From Terracoccus sp. 273MFTsu3.1 (GTDB lineage: Bacteria > Actinomycetota > Actinomycetes > Actinomycetales > Dermatophilaceae): DNA of 64,000 nt. Location of the stretch: the NCBI RefSeq assembly GCF_000383675.1, contig NZ_KB911820.1:930001-994000 (forward strand), in the 5' to 3' direction. How positions within the stretch are numbered: position 1 is the first letter of the stretch; every line of letters begins with the position of its first letter. The notes beneath the pieces are model-generated. The model made no database searches. It saw nothing but the letters and a program-made list of their open reading frames with translations, and had not been told where the DNA came from. Position numbers and translations under genes: made by a program. Of the stretch, positions 52,082 to 60,225 are shown piece by piece.

Positions 52082-52645
52082 GTGACCGTCACTGACACCG
52101 CCGCTGCCCGTGCCCGCCTGCTCGAGATCATCCGAAGCCGCGCCATCGTGCACGGTCGCGTGACCCTCAGCTCAGGCAAGGAGGCCGACTACTACGTCGA
52201 CCTGCGCCGCATCTCCCTCGACGGGGAGGCCGCGCCCCTCGTCGGGATCGTCATGCGCGAGCTGACGCGGGACCTGACATATGACGCCGTGGGTGGCCTG
52301 ACGCTCGGCGCCGACCCCGTCGCGACCTCGATGCTGCACGCGGCGGCCGCCGCCGGTGAGCGCCTCGACGCCTTCGTCGTGCGCAAGGCCGGCAAGGCGC
52401 ACGGCCTCCAGCAGCGCATCGAGGGGCCGTCGATCACGGGTCGACGGGTGCTCGTCGTCGAGGACACGACGACGACGGGCGCGTCGCCCCTCGCCGCCGT
52501 CGAGGCGGCCCGTGAGGACGGTGCCGAGGTCGTCGCCGTCGCCACCATCGCCGACCGCGCCACCGGGGCCGGCGACCGGATCACCGCCGAGGCCGGCGTG
52601 GAGTACCGCTACGCCTTCTCGCTCGAGGAGCTCGGGCTCGCCTGA
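52082..52645 (+). CDS. pyrE: orotate phosphoribosyltransferase
   Basis: A 187-residue PRTase. LSSGKEADYYVDLRRISLDG is the orotate/flexible-loop region, DAVGGLTLGADPVATSM follows, and VLVVEDTTTTGASPL is the PRPP-binding motif. It joins orotate to PRPP to make OMP in pyrimidine synthesis. The GTG start gives the usual N-terminus (VTVTDTAAARARLLEII); the in-frame ATG upstream adds an unlikely extension. Its end overlaps the convergent gene by 37 bases. Confidence 0.93.
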   Translation: MTVTDTAAARARLLEIIRSRAIVHGRVTLSSGKEADYYVDLRRISLDGEAAPLVGIVMRELTRDLTYDAVGGLTLGADPVATSMLHAAAAAGERLDAFVVRKAGKAHGLQQRIEGPSITGRRVLVVEDTTTTGASPLAAVEAAREDGAEVVAVATIADRATGAGDRITAEAGVEYRYAFSLEELGLA

Positions 52646-53289
52646 GGCCCGCCCGGGCCCGGCCCGACGTGGACCTCGAACCCCGCCCGCAGTGCCTCGA
52701 CCGACGACGGAGGCGTGATCACCGTCGCGATGCCGCCGAGGGGGCGCTCGACGGTCGCGGCGGCATACGTGTTGTCGGGCAGCCACGGCAGCAGGCCCCC
52801 GCTCGTGACGACGGCAGGACCTGACCCCAGGAGCACGTAGGTCCCGTCGGGCAGGTCGTCCCAGGCGTAGGCGTGCAGCCGGCGGGTGCGGCGGCGCGCG
52901 TCCCAGCGCTCGTCGTGGAGCAGGCGGTCGAGGCCGGGGGCCGGCAGGTGGGTCGTGCGGTGCGCCTCGGCGACGAGGTCGCGGAACCGGCTGAAGTCGG
53001 CGCGACGGCACTCGGCGCACGGCCGGTGCCCGGCCGCGAGTGCGAGCGCCTCGTCGAGGAAGAAGAGCGGCGTGTAGTGGCTCGGGTCCCACTGCCGCAC
53101 ACGGCGGTCGCGGAAGTCGAGCAGGCACGTGATCCACGCGCGCCCGACGTGGTGGCGCCGCACGTCCCGGGTGCCCGCGCCGTCGTGGAGGCGGCCGCGG
53201 TTGCCCATGAGGGCGCCCCGCCCGGCGGCCGCGACGACGTCCCCGAAGGGGTCGACGCGGTTGCGGGCCGGGGTGGCGGTGCCGCTCAC
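52609..53289 (-). CDS. conserved hypothetical protein with Cys-x2-Cys
   Basis: A 226-residue protein. The conserved-looking core is MGNRGRLHDGAG, WITCLLDFRDRR, YTPLFFLDEALALAAGHRPC and AECRRADFSRF, a pattern I recall from uncharacterised actinobacterial proteins. The RPCAEC stretch resembles a zinc-binding site such as that of Ada's N-terminal domain, but this is weak. Function unknown. The GTG overlaps the DUF1905 stop by four bases, so the two form a unit. Confidence 0.65.
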   Translation of the reverse strand: MSGTATPARNRVDPFGDVVAAAGRGALMGNRGRLHDGAGTRDVRRHHVGRAWITCLLDFRDRRVRQWDPSHYTPLFFLDEALALAAGHRPCAECRRADFSRFRDLVAEAHRTTHLPAPGLDRLLHDERWDARRRTRRLHAYAWDDLPDGTYVLLGSGPAVVTSGGLLPWLPDNTYAAATVERPLGGIATVITPPSSVEALRAGFEVHVGPGPGGPQASPSSSSEKA

Positions 53290-53579
53290 TCGAGCACCTC
53301 GAGGACGACGTCCGCGGGGTCGCCCTCGTCGAGCCCCTCGGCCCGGCGGACCGCCTTCTTGACCGGGAGCACGTAGGCGCCCCGGCTGGAGTCGGGGAAG
53401 ACGGACGTCGTCCACGACGTGGCCCCGACGGTGGCCCGGACACGCACCGACCCGAAGCCCCGCGGCGGACGCGGGACCTCACGGATGCGCGCCGACGCGT
53501 CGTCACCGACCGTCACGAAGAACCATCCCGTCTGGGACTCCCAGCGCCACAGGTCGGCCGTGAACCGGAGCGTCGTCAT
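53286..53579 (-). CDS. DUF1905-domain protein
   Basis: A 97-residue single-domain protein: LRFTADLWRWESQTGWFFVT, then GFGSVRVRATVGATSWTTSV and GAYVLPVKKAVRRAEGLDEG, a good match to DUF1905 (a small beta-barrel of unknown function). The ATG has TAGCGT six bases upstream, a leaderless-type promoter. Confidence 0.85.
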   Translation of the reverse strand: MTTLRFTADLWRWESQTGWFFVTVGDDASARIREVPRPPRGFGSVRVRATVGATSWTTSVFPDSSRGAYVLPVKKAVRRAEGLDEGDPADVVLEVLE

Positions 53580-53585
53580 GCGTCC

Positions 53586-53591
53586 ACGCTA
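53586..53591 (-). promoter_or_regulatory. -10 element of a leaderless promoter
   Basis: TAGCGT on the reverse strand, six bases before the ATG at 53579. Confidence 0.45.
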
Positions 53592-53722
53592 GGGCCCGGC
53601 ACCGACAGGAACCGGGGGAGCGGCGCCTGCGTCGCACCCGCGACCCGGTCCGTACGCGTGTGCCCAGCACTAGGATCGGTTCGATCGGCACTCCGACCCG
53701 CCGCCCTCTATCGGGAGAACCC

Positions 53723-54463
53723 ATGATCATCGTCTGGATCCTGCTCGGCCTCGTCGTGCTCCTCGCCGTTGTCGGCGTCGTCATGTACAACGGCCTCATC
53801 GGCCTGCGCAACAAGGTCGAGGAGGGCTGGCGCCAGATCGACGTCGAGCTGAAGCGTCGCCACGACCTCATCCCCAACCTCGTCGAGACGGTCAAGGGCT
53901 ACGCGTCGCACGAGCGCGGCACGCTCGAGGAGGTCATGCAGGCCCGGTCCGCCGCGATGTCGGGCGCGTCGACACCCGCCGCGGCGGCCCAGGCCGAGGG
54001 CCAGCTGAGCCAGGCGCTCGGTCGCCTCATGGCCGTCGCCGAGGCCTACCCCGACCTCAAGGCCAACCAGAACTTCCTCGCCCTCCAGCAGGAGCTGACG
54101 AGCACCGAGGACCGCATCGCGAGCTCCCGCCGCTACTACAACGCCCTCGTGCGCGAGCTCAACACCAAGGTCGAGTCCGTCCCCTCGAACATCGTCGCCA
54201 ACATGGCGGGCGTCAAGCGCGCCGAGTACTTCGAGACCCCCGCGACCGAGGCCGTCGCCCCGAGCGTCTCCTTCGGGGGCGACAGCGCCGCCGGGGGCTC
54301 CGGCACCCCGGGGGTCTCGGCGTCGACCCAGCCCGGCGCCGTCGGCGGCTCGTCGACCCAGCCGGGTGGCGCGCCGGGCGCGCTGCCGCAGGCCCAAGCC
54401 CCGGGTGCTGCCCAGCCCGACCCGACGTCCGACTCGGCCGGCCCGGGCACGTCCGGCGCCTGA
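53723..54463 (+). CDS. LemA-family membrane protein
   Basis: A 246-residue protein. An N-terminal membrane helix (IVWILLGLVVLLAVVGVVMY) precedes the LemA helical domain: NKVEEGWRQIDVELKRRHDL, IPNLVETVKGYASHE, LKANQNFLALQQELTSTEDR and RRYYNALVRELN. The C-terminal ~60 residues are a disordered Gly/Pro/Gln tail that ordinary LemA proteins lack. LemA proteins are linked to envelope stress and protein secretion, but the mechanism is unclear. GGGAG lies five bases before the ATG. Confidence 0.9.
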   Translation: MIIVWILLGLVVLLAVVGVVMYNGLIGLRNKVEEGWRQIDVELKRRHDLIPNLVETVKGYASHERGTLEEVMQARSAAMSGASTPAAAAQAEGQLSQALGRLMAVAEAYPDLKANQNFLALQQELTSTEDRIASSRRYYNALVRELNTKVESVPSNIVANMAGVKRAEYFETPATEAVAPSVSFGGDSAAGGSGTPGVSASTQPGAVGGSSTQPGGAPGALPQAQAPGAAQPDPTSDSAGPGTSGA

Positions 54464-54482
54464 CCGGAGGGTTCTCGGGGCG

Positions 54483-55433
54483 TCAGCCCTTGACGTACGA
54501 CAGCTTCTCGCACACCTGGCCGTCGCGCAGGCGCACGACGTCGATGCCGCGCACGTGACCGGGCGAGCCGTCGGGGGCGACCCAGGAGAAGCGCCAGCGC
54601 AGCACCCCGCGGTCGCCGGCGACGAAGGACTCCTCGGCCGTGAAGAGCGGGCTGCCCGTCTCGGTGAAGAGCGACTCCCACACCGAGCGCACGTCGCCCG
54701 CTCCCTCGTGGCGTATGCCGTCCGGCGCCGGCCCCGTGGCCTCGAAGACGCAGTCGTCGGTCATGAGCGACATGATCGCGTCGACGTCGCCGCGGCCGAA
54801 CGCCGCGACGAAGGCGGTGAAACCCGCGTGGTTCGGACCCCATGCGGCATCCCGTCCGAAGCGCGCGAGGAGGTCGGTCTGCGCGTCGCCACCGGACGGC
54901 ATACGCGGTCCGACGGCCCCGCCGGAGCGGTAGGCCTCCTCCATGCGGTCGAACCACGTCGCCACGTCGGCGACGAGCCCCGGATCGAGCGTGCGGTCCT
55001 GCCCGATCGCCGCGGCGAGGTCCCAGCCGTGCACGAGGTGGTCGGCCACGAGCTGGCGGACGTACTCGTCCATCGACTCCTCGCCGTAGGACAGCTGCAC
55101 GGTGCCGTGCGAGGGGAGCGTCTCGGCGACGGTGCCTAGCGCCTCGGTCGCGGCCGACGCCGCGGCGTCCCGGGCGTCCTCACCGAGGAGGTCGCCGTCG
55201 AGCCGGCTGCCGACGTCGGCGATGGTGCGGCCGCGCATGAGCGGTGAGGTCCAGAGGTCCTCGCCCGTCACGTGGTTCACGAGGTCCCGCACCGTCCACT
55301 CGCTGCACGGCGTCGGCAGGCCCCACTGGTCGTCGGCCACCGAGGCGACCTGCTGCGACCACCACTGCACGCTGCGGCGGTAGGCGCCGCCGAGGTCGGA
55401 CCCGGTCTGCGGGGTCTCGGTCGTTGCCGCCAT
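54483..55433 (-). CDS. TIGR03086/DinB-type protein fused to a SnoaL-like domain
   Basis: A 316-residue two-domain protein. Residues ~1-190 form an MDMPI/TIGR03086 helical bundle (LPTPCSEWTVRDLVNHVTGE, with VADHLVHGWDLAAAIGQ carrying the later metal-site His). Residues ~200-316 form an NTF2/SnoaL-like fold (FGRGDVDAIMSLMTDDCVFE and RWRFSWVAPDGSPGHVRGID). It may be a mycothiol-related enzyme with an added ligand-binding domain. The start at 55433 has GGGAGGA upstream. Confidence 0.85.
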   Translation of the reverse strand: MAATTETPQTGSDLGGAYRRSVQWWSQQVASVADDQWGLPTPCSEWTVRDLVNHVTGEDLWTSPLMRGRTIADVGSRLDGDLLGEDARDAAASAATEALGTVAETLPSHGTVQLSYGEESMDEYVRQLVADHLVHGWDLAAAIGQDRTLDPGLVADVATWFDRMEEAYRSGGAVGPRMPSGGDAQTDLLARFGRDAAWGPNHAGFTAFVAAFGRGDVDAIMSLMTDDCVFEATGPAPDGIRHEGAGDVRSVWESLFTETGSPLFTAEESFVAGDRGVLRWRFSWVAPDGSPGHVRGIDVVRLRDGQVCEKLSYVKG

Positions 55434-55519
55434 GACGTCCTCCCATCGCCCCTGCAGCACCAGTGTGCCCCGGGCTCGGGAGGCGCGTCAGGACATCACG
55501 TCAAGAGGTCGGGACGCGG

Positions 55520-56248
55520 TCAGGAGGCGCGGTCGCCGTCCGTCGCGTGGTCCGCGATGTCACCCGCCGCGTCGGCGGTCTCGACGGCGAGGGCCTTGGC
55601 CCGGCGGCGGTGCTTGACGAACTCGTAGACCATCGGCAGCAGCGACACCGCGACGACGAGCAGGATCGCGACCTCGAGCTTGTCGGTGAGCCACGGGAAG
55701 GCCTGCCCGAGGAAGTAGCCGAGGAGGGTGATCCCGGCCGCCCACAGGACGGCGCCGACGGCGCTCCACGTGAAGAAGCGGCGGCGCTCCATCCGGCTGA
55801 CGCCGGCGACGACGGTGATGTAGGTGCGCACGATCGGGACGAACCGGCCGATGACGAGGGCCTTGTTGCCGTGCCGGTCGAAGAAGTCCGTCGTCTGGTC
55901 GAAGTACTTCTTCTTGAGCACCTTGCCGTCGCGCGAGTAGAGCGGTGTGCCGAGGGCACGACCGATCTCGTAGCCGACGACGTTGCCGAGGAAGGCCGCC
56001 GCGCACAGGATCACGATGGCCACGCCGAGGTTGACGTGCACCTGGCCGGTGGCGATGAACAGGCCCACCGCGAAGAGGAGGGAGTCGCCGGGCAGGATCG
56101 GGAAGAGGAGTCCGCACTCGATGAAGACGATGGCGACGGCGATCCAGAAGAAGGCCTCGCCGTACTGCTGGAGCAGGTAGGTGGGGTCCATCCACTTGGG
56201 ACCGAGGGCCGGCGCGACGGCAGGCAGGACGGAGGCGAGTGCGTGCAT
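55520..56248 (-). CDS. DedA-family membrane protein
   Basis: A 242-residue integral membrane protein of the DedA/VTT family: FIECGLLFPILPGDSLLFAV (re-entrant region with the conserved acidic residue), FLGNVVGYEIGRALG, RFVPIVRTYITVVAGVSRM (conserved Arg) and five to six membrane segments. DedA proteins recycle or flip undecaprenyl phosphate or phospholipids, which would also serve a polysaccharide pathway. The ATG is set by the family N-terminus. Confidence 0.92.
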   Translation of the reverse strand: MHALASVLPAVAPALGPKWMDPTYLLQQYGEAFFWIAVAIVFIECGLLFPILPGDSLLFAVGLFIATGQVHVNLGVAIVILCAAAFLGNVVGYEIGRALGTPLYSRDGKVLKKKYFDQTTDFFDRHGNKALVIGRFVPIVRTYITVVAGVSRMERRRFFTWSAVGAVLWAAGITLLGYFLGQAFPWLTDKLEVAILLVVAVSLLPMVYEFVKHRRRAKALAVETADAAGDIADHATDGDRAS

Positions 56249-56525
56249 GGGTGACAGGGTATGCCGTGTGCCCGGGAGCCCCTGAATCCGCGCTGTCAGC
56301 GCGCTGTGGGTCTCGAGCGGGTCTCGAAGGGATATCGATGGGACGACGTCCCTTCCGTCGGTGCGCGCGCGCGGTTCACGATGGACGCGGGAGCGAAGGA
56401 GGAGTGGCGGCACCTGCTGGACACTCGGGGTCGTGGGCGCTCTGGCGCACACGACGGCGGACGTGCCGTCCTCCTCCTGATCCCGTTCCGTGCCCGCGGG
56501 CGGTCGGCCGGTGGGTCGGCCGGGC

Positions 56526-56549
56526 GGTCAGGCGGTCAGGCGGTCAGGC
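56526..56549. repeat. three tandem copies of GGTCAGGC
   Basis: The octamer GGTCAGGC occurs three times in a row. Each copy contains TCA (TGA on the reverse strand), and because the unit is 8 bases long the three TGAs fall in all three frames. The last is the stop of the gene at 56544-57170. Confidence 0.7.
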
Positions 56550-57170
56550 GACGGGCAGGTCCGCGAGGTTCACGGCGGCCACGGCCACGGTCGCGATGGC
56601 GGCCACGACGAGCAGCAGGCGTGCCGGCCGGTAGCGGAAGCTCGACAGGACGCCCGAGAAGAAGAGTGCGACGGCGAGCAGGATGGTGTTGACGACGTAC
56701 TCGTGCGCGACGTCCCCGGCGTGCAGGGCCTCCTTGCTCGAGGCGTCCGCCTTCGCCGTGGACGTGCGGTAGGGGCCGAGCTGGTCGTTGATGTAGCTCG
56801 TGTCGTCGATGAGCCTCGTCGGGGTGCCGCCCGCACGGATCTCGGCCTCCCACCGGTCGATGACCGGGAGCAGCTCCTCGCGGATGAGGGTCGCGCGGTA
56901 GAAGGCGACGAGCGGGGTGTTCTTCGCCTGCACCGCCTGGGCGTACTGCGCGATCATGCTGCTGTCGTAGCTGACCTTCTGGGTCGCCACCCCGAAGAGC
57001 CGGCTGGCCTCGACGCGCTGGTCGGTCGAGGTGCTCGTCGCGGCGCTCTGCACGCCGTTCCACTGCGAGGCCTGGTAGCCGCACCATGCCGTCCCGACCG
57101 TGGCGAGCCCGAGCACGAGCACCGTGACCATCTCGATGAGGCGGTCGACGAAGGAGTCCTCGCTCTTCAT
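56544..57170 (-). CDS. three-TM membrane protein of unknown function
   Basis: A 208-residue protein: one N-terminal membrane helix (MVTVLVLGLATVGTAWCGYQ), a helical domain of about 110 residues, and two C-terminal helices (VVNTILLAVALFFSGVLSSF and LLLVVAAIATVAVAAVNLAD). The N-terminal ASQWNGVQSAATS stretch is reminiscent of DUF4337-like proteins, but I do not assign it. The ATG overlaps the stop of the SPFH gene (ATGA), so the two may function together at the membrane. Confidence 0.7.
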   Translation of the reverse strand: MKSEDSFVDRLIEMVTVLVLGLATVGTAWCGYQASQWNGVQSAATSTSTDQRVEASRLFGVATQKVSYDSSMIAQYAQAVQAKNTPLVAFYRATLIREELLPVIDRWEAEIRAGGTPTRLIDDTSYINDQLGPYRTSTAKADASSKEALHAGDVAHEYVVNTILLAVALFFSGVLSSFRYRPARLLLVVAAIATVAVAAVNLADLPVA

Positions 57171-58081
57171 CGCGGTTCGGTGCTCGCCGGCGGCTGTTCG
57201 GACGCGGGGGCGGGCTCGCCGGCGGGGGTGTCCTCACGGACCGTGAGCCCCAGCCGGCCGGGACCGTAGCCCGGACGGCGGCGGCCCACCTGGACGCCGT
57301 CCGAACGCTGCACGAGGTCACGCCACAGGTCGGTCTCGCGGTAGCGCCAGGCCTCCTCGCGCACCGTCGTGATCTCCTGCTCGAGCCGGCCGTCGTTCTG
57401 GGCCTGGGCGATCCGGGTGGCGGCCTCGGCCTCCTCGAGGGCGAGCTCGAACGTGGCGCGCACGGTGGCCTGGATGACCTCACCCGTGCGGCCGAGGTCG
57501 ACCGGACCGAGCACGAAACCGGTGACACGGAGGCCGTGCTCCTCCAGCGCCGCGGTCACGGCCTCCGCGAGCCTCGCCTCGGTGTCGGACCGGGCCCGCC
57601 CGAAGAGCGTCTCGACCGTGACGGCGGGGTCGCTCAGCGCCCGGCTGACGGCCCGGCCGCTCGCGTCCCGGACGAGTCCGTGGATGCCCTCGGGCCCGAA
57701 CCGTTCGTGCACCGTGCGCAGTCGCTCGGGGATGATCGCGTAGCGCACGGTGTACGCGACGTCTGCCAGGGCCCGGTCGCCGAGGGCGCAGCTGAGGCTG
57801 GGGCCGGTGCTGTCGAGCTGCGACGCCGCCGACGAGGCGTCCTCGCCGGCCCGGTACGCCATCTCCACCGACGGGTACTCCACGACGAGCGTCTTGCGCA
57901 GCAGGGGCACCCAGTGGCGTCCGGGCGTCAGGGAGTGCTCGGTCGCCTTGCCGTTCTTGAGCACGAGTCCGAGGGCCCCGGCCGGCACCTTGATCAACGA
58001 GGCCGAGATCACGATGAACGCAACGATGCCGAGGATCGGCAGGAGGAGCACGATGAGGATCACCGTGGCTGCGGTGCTCAT
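57167..58081 (-). CDS. SPFH/band-7 (stomatin-like) membrane protein
   Basis: A 304-residue protein with an N-terminal membrane helix (TVILIVLLLPILGIVAFIVI) and a band-7 domain: VPAGALGLVLKNGKA, LTPGRHWVPLLRKTLVVEYP, VRYAIIPERLRTVHERFG. A charged helical stretch (FELALEEAEAATRIAQAQND) follows, then a disordered Pro/Ala tail. SPFH proteins form large ring assemblies that organise membrane proteases or domains; here the partner is probably the co-transcribed membrane protein. The start at 58081 gives the membrane helix directly; no strong ribosome site is visible. Confidence 0.85.
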   Translation of the reverse strand: MSTAATVILIVLLLPILGIVAFIVISASLIKVPAGALGLVLKNGKATEHSLTPGRHWVPLLRKTLVVEYPSVEMAYRAGEDASSAASQLDSTGPSLSCALGDRALADVAYTVRYAIIPERLRTVHERFGPEGIHGLVRDASGRAVSRALSDPAVTVETLFGRARSDTEARLAEAVTAALEEHGLRVTGFVLGPVDLGRTGEVIQATVRATFELALEEAEAATRIAQAQNDGRLEQEITTVREEAWRYRETDLWRDLVQRSDGVQVGRRRPGYGPGRLGLTVREDTPAGEPAPASEQPPASTEPR

Positions 58082-58257
58082 GACGCCCGCCGGAGGGCCG
58101 TGGCGGTGGTGGTGACCGAGCCGGTCGCCGGGGTCGTGGAACGCATGGCAGGTCTCCTGTCGCCACCGGGCCGCCCCCGGTGGGTCGTCCGGCCGTCGCC
58201 CGGTGGTTAGTCTTCCGGGCATCCGATGTGACACCAGACTGAACCGGAGGGGGATCC

Positions 58258-58917
58258 GTGGCATCGCCTGAAGGGGGTGAGACCCCGAGCGAGTCGGACG
58301 AGGTGACCCCCGCCGTCGGGGTCGGCCCCTGGCCGGGACCGTGGCCGTCCGGCGACCACTGGGATCCCGAGCTGCTCGAGCACGGCGACCGGCGCAACGT
58401 CGTCGACGCCTACCGGTACTGGCGCCACGACGCGATCGTCGCCGACCTCGACGTCCGACGCCACGACTTCCACGTCGCCGTGGAGAACTGGGGCCACGAC
58501 TTCAACATCGGGTCCGTCATCCGCACGGCGAACGCCCTGGGCGCCCGGGCGTTCCACATCGTCGGCAAGCGGCGGTGGAACCGCCGCGGGGCCATGGTCA
58601 CCGACCGCTACCAGCACGAGCACCACCACGCGGACGCCGCCTCGCTCGCTGCATGGGCGCGCAGCGAGGGGCTCGCCCTCGTCGGCGTCGACAACCTGCC
58701 CGGCTCGGTGCCCATCGAGACCTTCGACCTGCCGCGCCGGTGCGTCCTCGTCTTCGGCCAGGAGGGCCCGGGGCTGTCCGAGCCGATGCGGGCCGAGTGC
58801 ACGGCCGTGCTCCACATCGAGCAGTTCGGCTCCACCCGCTCGATCAACGCCGGCGCGGCCGCGGCGATCGCGATGCACGCCTGGGTGCGGCGGCACGTCT
58901 TCGACCAGCGGGTGTAG
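58258..58917 (+). CDS. SpoU/TrmH-family RNA methyltransferase
   Basis: A 219-residue SPOUT methyltransferase with all three motifs: WGHDFNIGSVIRTANALGA (motif 1), VLVFGQEGPGLSEPM (motif 2) and LHIEQFGSTRSINAGAAAAI (motif 3), forming the knot that binds S-adenosylmethionine. It 2'-O-methylates ribose in tRNA or rRNA; the exact site cannot be told. It lacks the long RNA-binding extension of RlmB. The GTG has GGAGGGGG upstream. Confidence 0.9.
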   Translation: MASPEGGETPSESDEVTPAVGVGPWPGPWPSGDHWDPELLEHGDRRNVVDAYRYWRHDAIVADLDVRRHDFHVAVENWGHDFNIGSVIRTANALGARAFHIVGKRRWNRRGAMVTDRYQHEHHHADAASLAAWARSEGLALVGVDNLPGSVPIETFDLPRRCVLVFGQEGPGLSEPMRAECTAVLHIEQFGSTRSINAGAAAAIAMHAWVRRHVFDQRV

Positions 58918-58918
58918 C

Positions 58919-60097
58919 TCAGCCCTGGGGGTCGCGGCCGCGCCAGCGCAGGGGCTCCTCGGCATACTCCTCGACGACGTGGGCGGCGACGCCGACCGAC
59001 CTCGCGACCTGGAAGACCACCTCGCCCGACTCGGCGGGCAGGCCGAGGGCGTGGAGCACGGCGGCGCTCGCGAGGTCGATGTTGGGCAGCGCTCCGGTGC
59101 GCTCGGCGACGAGCGCCGCGAGCGCGTCGACGCGCCGCCGCAGCCGGGTGGTGCCGCGCCGACGCCAGAGGGCCTCGAGCACGACGTCGGCCCGCGGGTC
59201 GCCGTCGGGGTAGAGGAAGTGCCCGAAGCCGGCCACCACGCCCCGCTCGCGCAGCGATCGCGCCACGAGCACGGCGGGGTCGACGCCCTCGGCGAGCAGC
59301 GCGTGGGCGGCCACGGGGGCCGCGCCGTGGAGCGGTCCGGCCATCGCGGCGTACGCGGCCGACAGGCAGTCGTGGAGCCCGGCGCGCGTCGAGGCGGCGA
59401 CCCGCGCGGCGACGGTGGAGGCGGTCAGGCCGTGGTCGAGGAGGGCCACGAGCAGCACCCGGAGCACGGCGACGTCGCCGCCGGCAGCCGGGTCACCGCC
59501 GAGGGCGGTCAGCGTCAGGCCCGTGAGGTCGCCGGACCGGGGACGGGTCGCCGGACGGAGCGACGGGGCGCCGGCCAGTGCGACCGCGGCCCGCACCACG
59601 GGCAGCGCCGCGTGCCTGACCCTCTCGGGGTCCGTGTCCGAGGCGAAGGGGTCGGCCGCCGCGAGCAGCTGCACGGCCACGGGCATCCGCCGTTCGAGCG
59701 GCAGGGCCGTCAGGTCGAGGTCGGCCGTCTCCGGCACCCCCGAGACGGCCTGCGGCACCGTCGTCCCCAGCACGACCGCTGCCGCCTCCTCGAGCGATCG
59801 CAGGGCGACGACGTCGCCCAGGGCGCGTCCTCGGTAGAAGAGCTCACCCTCTGCCTGTCGGCTCACGGCGGTGGCGATGCTCCGGAAGCGCAGGACCGGC
59901 TGCGGGCCGCCCGGGGGGCGGGTCGCCGAGGCCATGGCGTCGATCTGCGCCCGGTCGAAGAGGCTCTCCTGCTGGCCCGGGCGGCGCTCGCTCCGCAGCA
60001 GGCCACGGCTGACGTACGCGTAGAGCGTCGCGCGCTTGACGCCGAGTCGCTGGGCGGCCTCCGTCGTCGTGATCCACGTGCCTCGTGCGGTCGTCAC
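58919..60097 (-). CDS. citrate synthase-like protein with N-terminal HTH DNA-binding domain
   Basis: A 392-residue fusion. Residues ~7-50 (WITTTEAAQRLGVKRATLYA, then YVSRGLLRSERRPGQQ) form a MerR/excisionase-type helix-turn-helix. The rest is a citrate synthase fold with the active-site pattern retained: H222 in LDHGLTAS, H293 in GFGHFLYPDGDPR and D341 in LPNIDLAS. It is divergent from a true citrate synthase gene, with three palindromes between them. The likely role is a transcription factor sensing a citrate-synthase ligand (oxaloacetate, acyl-CoA or citrate), though catalysis cannot be excluded. The GTG start has GGAGG seven bases upstream. Confidence 0.88.
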   Translation of the reverse strand: MTTARGTWITTTEAAQRLGVKRATLYAYVSRGLLRSERRPGQQESLFDRAQIDAMASATRPPGGPQPVLRFRSIATAVSRQAEGELFYRGRALGDVVALRSLEEAAAVVLGTTVPQAVSGVPETADLDLTALPLERRMPVAVQLLAAADPFASDTDPERVRHAALPVVRAAVALAGAPSLRPATRPRSGDLTGLTLTALGGDPAAGGDVAVLRVLLVALLDHGLTASTVAARVAASTRAGLHDCLSAAYAAMAGPLHGAAPVAAHALLAEGVDPAVLVARSLRERGVVAGFGHFLYPDGDPRADVVLEALWRRRGTTRLRRRVDALAALVAERTGALPNIDLASAAVLHALGLPAESGEVVFQVARSVGVAAHVVEEYAEEPLRWRGRDPQG

Positions 60098-60134
60098 GTC
60101 GCCTCCGGGTGCGTCGGGTCGATGGCGTCGACGA

Positions 60135-60149
60135 GGTTGATCGAGTCAA
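60135..60149. promoter_or_regulatory. operator palindrome 1 between the citrate synthase genes
   Basis: GTTGA-N5-TCAAC, first of three related inverted repeats in the 128-base divergent promoter region. Confidence 0.65.
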
Positions 60150-60151
60150 CC

Positions 60152-60166
60152 CGTTGACACGATCAA
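60152..60166. promoter_or_regulatory. operator palindrome 2 between the citrate synthase genes
   Basis: GTTGA-N5-TCAAC again, with the same half-sites and spacing as palindrome 1, two bases after it. The GTTGAC within it could also be a -35 element. Confidence 0.65.
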
Positions 60167-60170
60167 CATT

Positions 60171-60190
60171 GACGATGTTGATCAACATCG
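60171..60190. promoter_or_regulatory. operator palindrome 3 between the citrate synthase genes
   Basis: A perfect 20-bp palindrome ACGATGTTGATCAACATCGT with GTTGA/TCAAC half-sites directly abutted. It is nearest the citA start. Confidence 0.7.
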
Positions 60191-60225
60191 TTGACAGTGA
60201 CGAGTGAACCTGAAAGGAGGACCCC

